This document shows positions 55,961-64,000 of a stretch of DNA of 64,000 nt, in pieces. The position numbers and the translations under genes are program-made. The notes beneath the pieces are model-generated. The model saw only the letters and a program-made list of their open reading frames with translations, did no database searches and was not told the origin of the DNA. This DNA comes from Undaria pinnatifida. Taxonomy: Eukaryota; Sar; Phaeophyceae; Laminariales; Alariaceae. Each line of letters begins with the position of its first letter. The first letter of the stretch is position 1. The stretch covers positions 6,357,647-6,421,646 of the forward strand of contig JABAKD010000023.1 of the NCBI GenBank assembly GCA_012845835.1, read 5' to 3'.

Positions 55961-58149
55961 ACTGGATGTTTTAAACATTGGGTGTGGATCCAGGGACTTT
56001 GCGTAACTGCGTTATATGTGGGTGAAATCAGGTGTTTTGATTACCTTTTATGCGTAAGTACGCCTTGTACCGAGGATCAAAAGTCCATTGAGGAACAGCA
56101 GGGCAACTCATATCGTTGAGCGCATTAACGTATACTATAAAACGGTGTGTTATGTTTTCGTCTTTGTCCTCGATTTGCGAGAGTGAGGTTGCTTGCTGAT
56201 TCTGCGAAAACACAGGTTGCCAAGTCGAGTATTGAACACTCATGCTGTTGAACTCACAGCCGACCAAGGCTACGGTAGGCGGGGGTAGGGGGGTACCTCC
56301 ATGTTCACGGAGGGGTCTTCAATATGAGCTACTTGCATTAAGGATTTCAAATCATAATTTTGGCTGTGGGGGTAGAAAAAACGAGAAAATAAGCACTTGG
56401 TTAATGTAGGGTCATGGCCCAGTTTGAGAGGAAAAATAAGCATAGTAGAATCCCACATAAAAAAATTGAACAATCGACCAGCCAGCCAGGACACCAACAC
56501 ATCGAGGCACACATCATCTCCCACAGGGCATCCCGGACACACCAAACGGTATCCACAACACCCAAGCACCCTCACAAACAGGCTGCCAGGTTCCTGGTGG
56601 ACGATCTGCGGGATTGCCCACGGCAGACAGGCTGACGCGTCATCAAGAGTGCCCGAAGCGGCGCAAACTTAGGTCTTTGCTACAAACACGTAGCAGCCAG
56701 CAAGCAATTTTCGAAATCGGAAGGCTCTTCTCACGTTCTTTATAGACCGACGAGCTGTGGCCCACACGCAAACGCAACGCGCCACAAGTGCTCCACATAC
56801 GCCAGCGCCACAGGTGCGGAAGGCTCAATCGGCCCCATCCCTGGCCCGCAGAAAGGCCTGTTTGCAGCCAACCAACAACAGCAGTAGTAGTGCGGCCTTT
56901 CGGCGTTTTTGAATATTTTAAGCAGTCTGCTCAATAATCTAAAAGCCACACCGGTACATGAAAACCCGCGAACAGTTTGAAATTCAAAAGCTCGGAGATC
57001 GGAAGACAGGAGGACGACACCATGCAAGGCGTACCATAGACACGGTGGTGCGCCTTTCTTCACCCTGAAGCAGCTCGTCTCTACCCCTGAGGCAGCCGGT
57101 CTCCACTCTCGAGGAAGCCGGTGGTCTCCATTGTTTCGGAGCCTCGAGTTTCCTCCGTTAGAACCCTCCTTGTGTCCCTTTTGCGCGGCCGTTTCCCATG
57201 TTACACCATCGGTGTATCGGCCACTTCCGGTCTTGCGAGGAGGACGGCACAGATGCAACCCTTGGTCTTCGGCTACACGATCCAACCAGATGTTTGTGGC
57301 TCGCGAGACGTCGCCCGGATGACCAGGAGTGGTCAGGGAAACACTCGAGAGTTTCATCACTTATTGATGTTACACACAAGATCGACAAAATCGGCAACAC
57401 AGATCTTGACTTTAAATATCTAGTCTACTGCTGCTGTACATCATAACGTGGTAATCGATGACCCGTCCTTGGTGTGCACTTCTAAATCGTTTCGTATTGT
57501 TGTTAGTCTCTGTCCCGTTTCCCCCTCTTCTGGCATGAAACCCAATCCAACCACATTCTCCACAAACATTAAACATCATTGTCATCAGAGCCTTCAAACC
57601 GTTTCGTTTTGTTCCCAGCAGTTGAGCACATCATCAACAGCAGTTGAGCACATTACCAACAGCAGTTGAGCACGTCATCAACGCACGAGAAAGAGAGTGA
57701 CAGCAAATTGCGCCGCAGTAACCCACACAGCAGCAGCATCAGCAGCACAGCAGCCTGTACGGGATCGGTAGTCAGCGTCGAGGGTAGGAACCGGTCGCTG
57801 GGCTCCCTGCCGTGTGTACTGATACCCTATCGTGATGTTTGCTGCGGTGCGATTTTCCTTTCTGCAACAATACCTCTTGTTCATACTCCTAGCCTAAACT
57901 TCCCAGAATCATGAAAAATATACCACCAGGTACACAGCACAGCCGGTAGCATGACCAGAAGATTGTTTGTTATGTGTGGTTAGTACACCCGGCGTCCGTG
58001 CTCATTATTCATCCTAGAGACATACCTGGAACAATAAATGTGTGAGACAGGGAAAACAACAATCTCAAAAATAAGGAATCAACATAGTCTAATGAAGCAA
58101 GTGAAATGCCGGCGTACCGGGCACGACAGCAAAACAAAACGAGCGAGAC
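55961..58149. other. Unassigned, with one MITE end and a 206-codon minus frame
   Basis: GACCAAGGCTACGGTAGGCG at 56259 is an AGGCTACGG-family end. The minus frame 56740-57360 (206 codons) is the longest non-repeat frame here. It starts with VSLTTPGHPGDVSRATN-like text and has no motif I can name. TTGAGCACAT(C/T)A.CAACAGCAG occurs three times at 57625-57680 (short tandem repeat). Confidence 0.3.
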
Positions 58150-59893
58150 CATAATATAAGGAAAAAAATGAAACTAAAGAAGAAAACGCCAAGGGCTCTG
58201 AAGAACGAGAGACTAAAAAAAGCCAGAACGGCTGCAAGAGACACAACCTACCTGCTGGTGAAGGGAAACAGCTAACTGTTGCACGGACGAAACATCAGGA
58301 AGAAGAGGAAGATACCGGCTTAAGGCCGGCGGGAAGGGAGAACAAGGAAACAAAGAGAGAAAAAAGGCAATAGCTAAAAACGAACAAAGCAAGCAAGACA
58401 ACAAGTAAATGGCATTACTGCCGCGTTCGCGTTTCCCCCTTTGATCTCGATGAGTACACACAAAAAAAAACATTTTACCGCTCACTGTATTGTTTAGGGC
58501 TATACCATAGTACTTCAACACGCTCCACAAAATAGTCAAACCGGTAGCTTGCCACACCATGTGCCATTTCGATTCGGCATTCGTCCACAGCTGTATCGGT
58601 ACGCCCCCCCCCTCCCTCCAGTTTACCCTTGTTGCTTTTCTTGGTGTCCACTGTTGCGTCGATTAGCCAGCTCTTATCCGCCTCGGTCCTATGCCATTTC
58701 GCCATGAAGCGGCCCGCCGCGTCGACGACCCCCCGGTACCAGTTTCTACTCCTCTTAGCCGCCCCGGACCATAAAGCACTCTTTACTCCTAACAGCAAAG
58801 CGGGGTTGTCCGTTGAATGCTTTGATATCGTCTGCTACAGCTTGGGCCCAGTTCTTTTCTGGTCGGCTTGGTCCCGGGTTTTACCCACATTAACCATCTT
58901 CCCGAACATCAACCGATGAGTCAGTCGCTCAGTTGTCGTCCTTTGTACGGCTCCCGCAAAGAGGAGGTGGCTTTTGCGTGGTCGTCTCAACGCTTTCACA
59001 TTGTGTTAAGGGTCTTGGGGGTCGATATATGGTTGTCGGTGCGTTGTCGGCGCTGGGAGCCAAAATCGGTTAGCAGGAGGTTTTAGTGTGCCGTTCATAG
59101 GTAAGCAAAGTGCCCCTGGCAGATATTGCGAGCCACACGCCCGTACAGCAGGGTGTCCATCACCGCGGTTTTTACCAGACGCACCTTTAGTATGAACGAA
59201 ACATCATTCATTTCGTACAGCTCACGCTTGAAACGGTCGTAGAATGTCCTGCTTCAAACGATCGTACCTTGCCCACGGGAGTCGGATCCGTCGATAATTA
59301 ATTTTTTATTTAATGATGTCGCTTTCGTTGACAAGACCGCGCCCAGGCACAGAAAATGCATCGTCTGCATACACGCCTCTGGCCCGCCACTTTGATAACA
59401 AGCGGTGGGGCCGGGAGAACCTTGTTGAGTGTGCGGGGCAGCGTTGTCTCCGTTTTCGTTTCGCATACGGTGAGGCCTGTTGATTCGAAAACGGTCACAA
59501 TGACAGTCATCTTCGAAAGGTCTTCCGTTGATTTACACGCAACGCCTGCATCGTCGGCGTATAGCATACCACAGACTGGCCTCCGTACATGTGCCAGTGG
59601 TTCAACCTCCAACCCGCCCTCCCCGAAGTCCCCCTCGAGGTGCACCAAGTCCTCAAAAATTCTGGGTCCTCACTGAAACATAGCGGAACGGAATGTATCG
59701 CTGTGCTGCGCAAAATTCATTGCGAAGAAGCGGCGACAGTACATATTCTTGCCACAATCCCTGAGTGACGTCATGCCATTCATAGTGTTCACCGTTATCC
59801 ATACGCACGCGAGCTCGCATGCTTTCGTGGAACTGGCCAACAACGGTCAACATCGTCTCTGGTACGTCATCCGCGTGCTCGCTACTTGTGCAT
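58150..59893 (-). pseudogene. Dead LINE, minus-strand arm of an inverted duplication
   Basis: Minus strand, reading from 59893: palm text [19 protein letters not shown] and [15 protein letters not shown] (family form VTQGLRQG.VLSPLL, so the conserved R, G and C are altered), a frame change, the catalytic MLYADDAG box (59561-59550), TVFESTGLTVCETKTETTLP, then frameshifted FLCLGAVLSTKA and the C-terminal NWYRGVVDAAGRFMAKWH. The 3' region extends to about 58150. Several frameshifts make it non-functional. Confidence 0.85.
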
Positions 59894-61431
59894 GAGAATT
59901 TTGCGCCGCACAACGATACATTCCGTTCCGCTAAGTTTCAGTGAGGACCCAGAATTTTTGAGGACTTGGTGCACCTCGAGAGGGATTTCGGGGAGGGCGA
60001 GTTGGAGGTTGAACCACTGGCACATGTACGGAGGCCAGTCTGTGTTATGCTGTACGCCGACGATGCAGGCGTTGTGTGTAAATCAACGGAAGATCTTGCG
60101 AAGATGACTGTCATTGTGACCGTTTTCGAATCAACAGGCCTCACCGTATGCGAAACGAAAAAGGAGACAACGCTGCCCCGCACACTCAACAAGGTTCTCC
60201 CGGCCCCACCGCTTGTTATCAAAGTGGCGGGCCAGAGGTGTGTATGCAGACGATGCATTTTCTGTGCCTGGGCGCGGTCTTGTCAACGAAAGCGCCGACA
60301 TTATTATATATTAATTATCGACGGATCCGACTCCCGTGGGCATGCTACGATCGTTTGAAGCAGGACATTCTACGACCGTTTCGAGCATGAGCTGTACAAA
60401 GTGAAAGATGTTTCGTTCATACTAAAGGTGCGTCCGCTAAAGACCGCGGTGATGGACACCCTGCTGTACGGGCGTGTGGCTCGGCATCTTTGCCAGGGGC
60501 ACTTTGCTGACCTATGAACGGCACACTAAAACCTCCTGCTAACCGATTTTGGCTCCCAGCGACGACAACGCACCGACCACCATATATCGACCGCCAAGAC
60601 CCTCAACACAATGTGAAAGCGTTGAGACGACCACGCAAAAGCCACCTCCTCTTTGCGGGAGCCGTACAAAGGACGACAACTGAGCGGCTGACTCATCGGG
60701 TGATGTTCGGGACGATGGTTGATGTGGAAAAAAACCGGGACCAAGCCGACCAGAAAAGAACTGCGCCTAAGCTGTAGCAGCAGCAGACGATGTCAAAGCA
60801 TTCAACGGACAACCCCGCTTTGCTGTTAGGAGTAAAGAGTGCTTTATGGTCCGGGGCGGCTAAGAGGAGTGGAAACTGGTACCGGGGAGTCCTTGGCGTG
60901 GCGGGCCGCTTCATGGCGAAATTTCATAGGACCGAGGCGGATAAGAGCTGGCTAATCGACGCAACAGTGGACACCAAGAAAAGCAACAAGGGTAAACGAG
61001 GGGGAGAGGAGGGGGGTGAGGGGGGCGTACCGATACAGCTGTGGACGAATGCCGAATCGAAATGATAAATGGTGTGGCAAGCTACCGGTTTGACTATTTT
61101 GTGGAGCGTGTTGGTACTATGGTATAGCCCTAAACAATACAGTGAGCGGTAATGTTTTCTTTTGTGTGCATTCATCGAAATCAAAGGGGGAAGCGCGAAC
61201 GCGGCAGTAATACCATTTACTTGTTGCCTTGCTTGTTTTGTTCGTTTTTAGCTGTTGCCTTTTTTCTCTCTTTGTGTCCTTGTTTTCCCTCCCCGCCGGC
61301 CTTAGGCCGGTATCTTCCTCTTCTTCCTGTTGTTTCGTCCGTGCAACAGTTAGCTGTTTCCCTTCACCAGCACGTAGGTTGTTCTCTTGCAGCCGTTCTG
61401 GCTATTTTGCACGTCTCGTTCTTTAGAGCCC
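58193..61431. repeat. Large imperfect palindrome, arms about 1.53 kb, spacer about 175 bp
   Basis: The arms are 58193-59718 and 59894-61431. At the inner edge GAATTTTGCGC(C/A)GCACA(A/G)CGATAC text appears in both orientations. The spacer 59719-59893 belongs to the minus-strand LINE only. The arms look over 90% identical by eye, including shared mutations. Confidence 0.85.
59894..61431 (+). pseudogene. Dead LINE, plus-strand arm of an inverted duplication
   Basis: Mirror image of 58193-59718. It carries the same YADD box (60053-60064), the same frameshift after IKVAGQR, the same KAPT- or KRR-type scrambled frames, and the C-terminal NWYRGVLGVAGRFMAKFH and KSWLIDATVDTKKSNKG. The match to the left arm stops at 61431, where the LTR element starts. 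Confidence 0.85.
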
Positions 61432-61432
61432 C

Positions 61433-61864
61433 TGTGTGGAAGACAGGGTCGTAGATACCTATCGTAGATCGCGTACACGCATGCGCGAGAGGACACGTCA
61501 CCGGTCAGGCAATACACGATCCCGGGTCGCGAACGGCGTCACCCGTCATAGACGGCGTTGACCCGTCCCCGGAAGGTCAGCCACCGAAAGATGATCCCGC
61601 CGCATGACGAAGGGCATATGCCCATCGTCACTCTAGCTCTGGCTTAGCATCTCCTTGCTACATATAAGAAAGAAAGGTTATCAGTCGCGTTCGCTGTTGA
61701 GAACGATCGTCAAGGGACCTCAGCACCGCGACGCCCTCTCCGCTTCGACTTCAGCTCTGCGACGACCTCTCCGCTCCGACTACCGACCATCCGCGACGAG
61801 TACCAGACCTCCGGGACCACCCTCACCACTTCGACTCCGGGACCCCGTGAGAGACCAGGTTCCA
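61433..61864 (+). mobile_element. 5' LTR of a retrotransposon (about 432 bp)
   Basis: Begins TGTGTGGAAGACAGG immediately after the broken LINE arm. It ends at about TTCCA before a probable primer-binding site. It includes a candidate TATA region (CATATAAG, 61661) and a C/T-rich 3' part in which CGACC(T)CTCCGCT text repeats. The 3' LTR is outside the window, so the boundaries are inferred from the junction and the TG..CA rule. Confidence 0.6.
61661..61668 (+). promoter_or_regulatory. Candidate TATA box in the LTR
   Basis: CATATAAG lies about 200 bp before the probable end of the LTR, a usual place for the U3/R promoter. No transcription data are available. Confidence 0.35.
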
Positions 61865-61867
61865 TAG

Positions 61868-61883
61868 TGGTGACCACCGTCGG
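61868..61883 (+). other. Candidate primer-binding site
   Basis: TGGTGACCACCGTCGG follows the presumed LTR end by 3 bases. It starts with TGG, as expected for pairing with the CCA end of a tRNA. Which tRNA is not determined. Confidence 0.45.
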
Positions 61884-61943
61884 AACAACCTATATAAAAC
61901 CCTATATAAAGTTGTTGTCGGAAAAAAAAAATAGAAACAGAAC

Positions 61944-63698
61944 ATGCCACGCTCAGGAGCTCGCTCAAAAAAGAGCCGCGGGAAAGCCCGCAAGGCATCG
62001 CCCTCTCCGGAGGAACCGACTCCCGCACTGGCGGGGAACTCTTTTGCGGCCCTCGCCCCCACCGACCAGGGCGGACCGGCCGTAGACGACGAGGAGCAGC
62101 GGGACGCTGCAGATGAGGCTGGTGCGCCGAGCACGACGCCTGTATCATCAGCCGTTGAGGAGGGCTCGAGCCTAGCAGAGGACATCCTTGCCGCGCCAAG
62201 CGCCCTCCCGAGCCACGACCCCGTCCGCGTCGAGACCGCCGCGTTTCTTAAGAAATGCATGCTCGACGGCACCACGCCGTCGTCGTGGGTCTTGGAGATG
62301 GTGCTGCCGGACAGCCGGAAGCCTGTGAGTGGGCCTTCCGACGAGAAGGTCGATGAGGTGAGAGAAGTACCACAGCCGCAGCAAAACCTCGACGTTGGTT
62401 TTGAACGCGTGCAACACTCCACGACTCTTGCTACGCCTATACAACAGCAGTCGAGTAGCTCTGACAGCAGCCGTACCTCTCACCCTGACCAATCTCAACC
62501 AGACCCCCCGACAGCACGTAATACCTCTGCTGTAGAAGCACTGCCCGCAAACCCTCTGACAGCACGTAACACCTCTGCTGTAGAAGCACTGCCCACAAAC
62601 CCCCTGACAGCACGTACAACCTCTGCTGTAGAAGCACCTCGCACAGCACGTATAACCTCTGCTGTAGCACCCCCGAGCCCAACCCACAACCACAACGAAG
62701 ACCCAAAATTTTCGATAAAAAAATCGGATATGCCCGCTTCGCTCAAGTTGCACGCGTTGCCAACTGAAGATGTGCCCGAAATCATGGCGCTCTTTCACGC
62801 TCACATTCGCTTGCACGTCCCTGACGGCGCCTCGGACTCGGTTATCGATCGCCACGCTGTGAGATACCTGGCATACTTGGTAGCCGACCACGCAGCTAGC
62901 ACCATGAACCAAATCCAGTGTGGTACGTTAGAGTGGCGCACAGACAAAGAGCTGGCCCAACTGAACACGGAAGCGGTAGACGTCAGAGCACCACGCAACT
63001 GGAAGGAGTGGGTGAATGCTTTCACAAATCTGTTTAGCCCCGTGAACCGCATCGTCCTCCTCGCTCGCACCGTCTCTATCCTAAAGCAAGGCAGTAGTGA
63101 ATCCGTCGACTCTTACGGACTGCGTGTAACTCAAGCATACGCGCGCCTCCTAGCCGAAGCAAAACGAACCGCTCCTGTCAACGTCTCGCCATACCAACAT
63201 GCATGGCAAACATCGCTCATGGCATCTTTCGAAGCCGGCCTAATTCCGCACGTACGTCTAGAACTCATTCGCGAAGACCCCTCTCTCACATACCAAGCCT
63301 CACCGACTCGCGCCAAGAAACATGAGACCAACGCCTTACGCGCGGCCCCCACCCCCTCCCCGACCACATATGCTTCGGCCGTCGCTGGCACATCTCCCGG
63401 GCCCAACCGACAGCTCATAACGTCGATGGCAAAACTTGAGAAAGCCATCTCGTCCAACCTGACGGCGGCGCGAGGCCGAGAGCGAAAGGTGACCTTCGAA
63501 CCAGCGACTTATGGCTCGACCGACAAGCGAGGCAGGTCGCCGGGTAGCGATGCGGGTAGGAGTAGGAAGCCGAAAGTAGCGTCGGGCGACGAATGCGACT
63601 ACCCGATGTGCCGCCACCGAAACTCGCACTCGCGCCCAGACTGCAGGCTCGCCAAAATGCACGAGCGCGACGGCATCGTAGTCACAAAAAAACCGTGA
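61944..63698 (+). CDS. gag: Retrotransposon Gag polyprotein (584 aa, intact)
   Basis: Structural protein that would package the element's RNA in cytoplasmic particles. The basic N-terminus (MPRSGARSKKSRGKARK) precedes a low-complexity acidic/Pro/Ser region. Four repeats of the type TARNTSAVEALPANPL start at residue 190. A capsid-like helical core covers about residues 260-460, with NWKEWVNAFTNLFSPVNR at 352-369 and a Gln-containing ILKQGSSESVDSYGLR, as in Ty3/gypsy-type retrotrans_gag domains. Near the end is a zinc-knuckle variant C551-x4-C-x5-H-x4-C567 (standard spacing is C-x2-C-x4-H-x4-C). The ATG at 61944 is the first after the primer site. The frame has no damage, so the element is young. 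It ends in TGA-CGG (see 63696). Assignment to Ty3/gypsy rather than Copia is tentative. Confidence 0.85.
   Translation: MPRSGARSKKSRGKARKASPSPEEPTPALAGNSFAALAPTDQGGPAVDDEEQRDAADEAGAPSTTPVSSAVEEGSSLAEDILAAPSALPSHDPVRVETAAFLKKCMLDGTTPSSWVLEMVLPDSRKPVSGPSDEKVDEVREVPQPQQNLDVGFERVQHSTTLATPIQQQSSSSDSSRTSHPDQSQPDPPTARNTSAVEALPANPLTARNTSAVEALPTNPLTARTTSAVEAPRTARITSAVAPPSPTHNHNEDPKFSIKKSDMPASLKLHALPTEDVPEIMALFHAHIRLHVPDGASDSVIDRHAVRYLAYLVADHAASTMNQIQCGTLEWRTDKELAQLNTEAVDVRAPRNWKEWVNAFTNLFSPVNRIVLLARTVSILKQGSSESVDSYGLRVTQAYARLLAEAKRTAPVNVSPYQHAWQTSLMASFEAGLIPHVRLELIREDPSLTYQASPTRAKKHETNALRAAPTPSPTTYASAVAGTSPGPNRQLITSMAKLEKAISSNLTAARGRERKVTFEPATYGSTDKRGRSPGSDAGRSRKPKVASGDECDYPMCRHRNSHSRPDCRLAKMHERDGIVVTKKP
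62511..62690 (+). repeat. In-frame tandem repeat in gag (48, 48 and 36 bp steps)
   Basis: ACAGCACGTA starts units at 62511, 62559, 62607 and 62643. Every step is a multiple of three, giving 16-, 16- and 12-residue steps with the TSAVEA core in each. Lengths preserve the frame, consistent with selection on gag. Confidence 0.9.
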
Positions 63699-63727
63699 CG
63701 GGGCCCGCGCCGGTTACCTCAAACCGG
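63696..63727 (+). promoter_or_regulatory. Candidate stop-codon readthrough signal (UGA-CGG plus hairpin)
   Basis: The gag stop is TGA (63696-63698) followed directly by CGG, a context known to promote UGA readthrough in several plant RNA viruses. A stem CCGGTT (63710-63715) / AACCGG (63722-63727) with a 6-base loop starts 11 bases after the stop codon. The same frame stays open to the window end. Confidence 0.45.
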
Positions 63728-64000
63728 TTCAGGGAGTAGGCAAACTAGGATCACCAAACCCGCGGTAGAAACGATAGCACGATCAGCTAGCGTAGCCGTG
63801 GCAAGTGCCGGTAGACCTAGTAGTAAGAGGAGGGATAAGTGTGGCCGAACAAAGAGCTCCACCCCTCTGGCGAGTACCCATGCGAAACAAGTACATGCAG
63901 ACAACCAGTCGAATACTGTAACAGACTTAGAAAATAAGCAGCAGGTTCCGAGTGTTCTAGCAGTACCGCGTGGAGTTGGACCAGCCGTAGAAGCAGCAAG
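63699..64000 (+). CDS. Open extension in the gag frame, probable start of a Gag-Pol readthrough product (partial)
   Basis: From CGG at 63699 the gag frame has no stop through base 64000 (100 full codons). Reading samples: TRITKPAVETIARSASVAV, KRRDKCGRTKSSTPL, NTVTDLENKQQVPSVLAV. No ATG occurs early in this stretch, which favours expression by fusion with gag. The text is hydrophilic and linker-like, as expected ahead of a protease; pol enzymes would lie past the window. No conserved motif is yet visible, so the pol identity is inference. Confidence 0.5.

Noticed and set aside
58193-61431. Twin-priming inversion of a single LINE insertion
   Set aside because: Twin priming inverts one part of the element without duplicating it. 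Here both arms contain the same region with the same mutations.
62172-62912. Minus-strand frame of 246 codons
   Set aside because: It is the antisense shadow of the intact gag frame.

Overview
This window looks like a repeat-dominated stretch of a eukaryotic nuclear genome, with a graveyard of mostly non-autonomous mobile elements and almost no host genes. The evidence is decayed non-LTR (LINE-type) reverse transcriptases, tRNA-derived SINEs, an LTR retrotransposon, many terminal-inverted-repeat elements, long microsatellites and the absence of bacterial-style gene packing. From memory, the LINE protein style (YADDAG, LLYGCVTW, RRRLFFAGA) is common in stramenopile and other algal protists. 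A brown-alga-like stramenopile is my guess at low confidence; nothing here fixes the species.

Layout. The only convincing piece of a host gene is an exon on the minus strand at the extreme left edge (about 1-237). From 1 to 19.5 kb there are short inverted-repeat elements of several families, including one of 1.16 kb flanked by TA, plus a 43-bp minisatellite, a degenerate 69-bp satellite, and copies of two dispersed repeats. From about 19.6 to 29.6 kb lies a block in which the plus strand is strongly pyrimidine-rich and full of degenerate tandem repeats; no gene family is recognisable. From 30.3 to 41.3 kb the DNA is nearly all nested copies of one family, which I call AGB after its three modules A, G and B. 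It has no coding capacity, G-rich variable tracts, one constant end and variable truncation at the other. From 41.8 to 43.8 kb are LINE fragments. From 44 to 54.8 kb are a (GTT)70 array, tandem repeats of about 145 and 505 bp, two miniature inverted-repeat elements (one 1268 bp and flanked by TA), a glutamine-rich gene remnant and a second LINE lineage. The last 6 kb hold a large inverted duplication of a dead LINE (58.19-61.43 kb), into whose right arm an LTR retrotransposon is inserted. Its 5' LTR, primer site and intact 584-codon gag are inside the window; pol lies beyond it.

The elements interlock in time. The LINE decayed, was then inverted-duplicated, and only then received the LTR element; the other arm preserves the empty site. 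AGB inserted into an older element with an AAC-repeat tail, and the tRNA-derived SINE inserted into AGB. The most interesting points are the AGB family (about 11 kb, 13 copies, reminiscent of a composite SVA-like retroposon) and a possible stop-codon readthrough at the end of gag. There a UGA-CGG is followed by a hairpin and at least 100 further open codons in the same frame.
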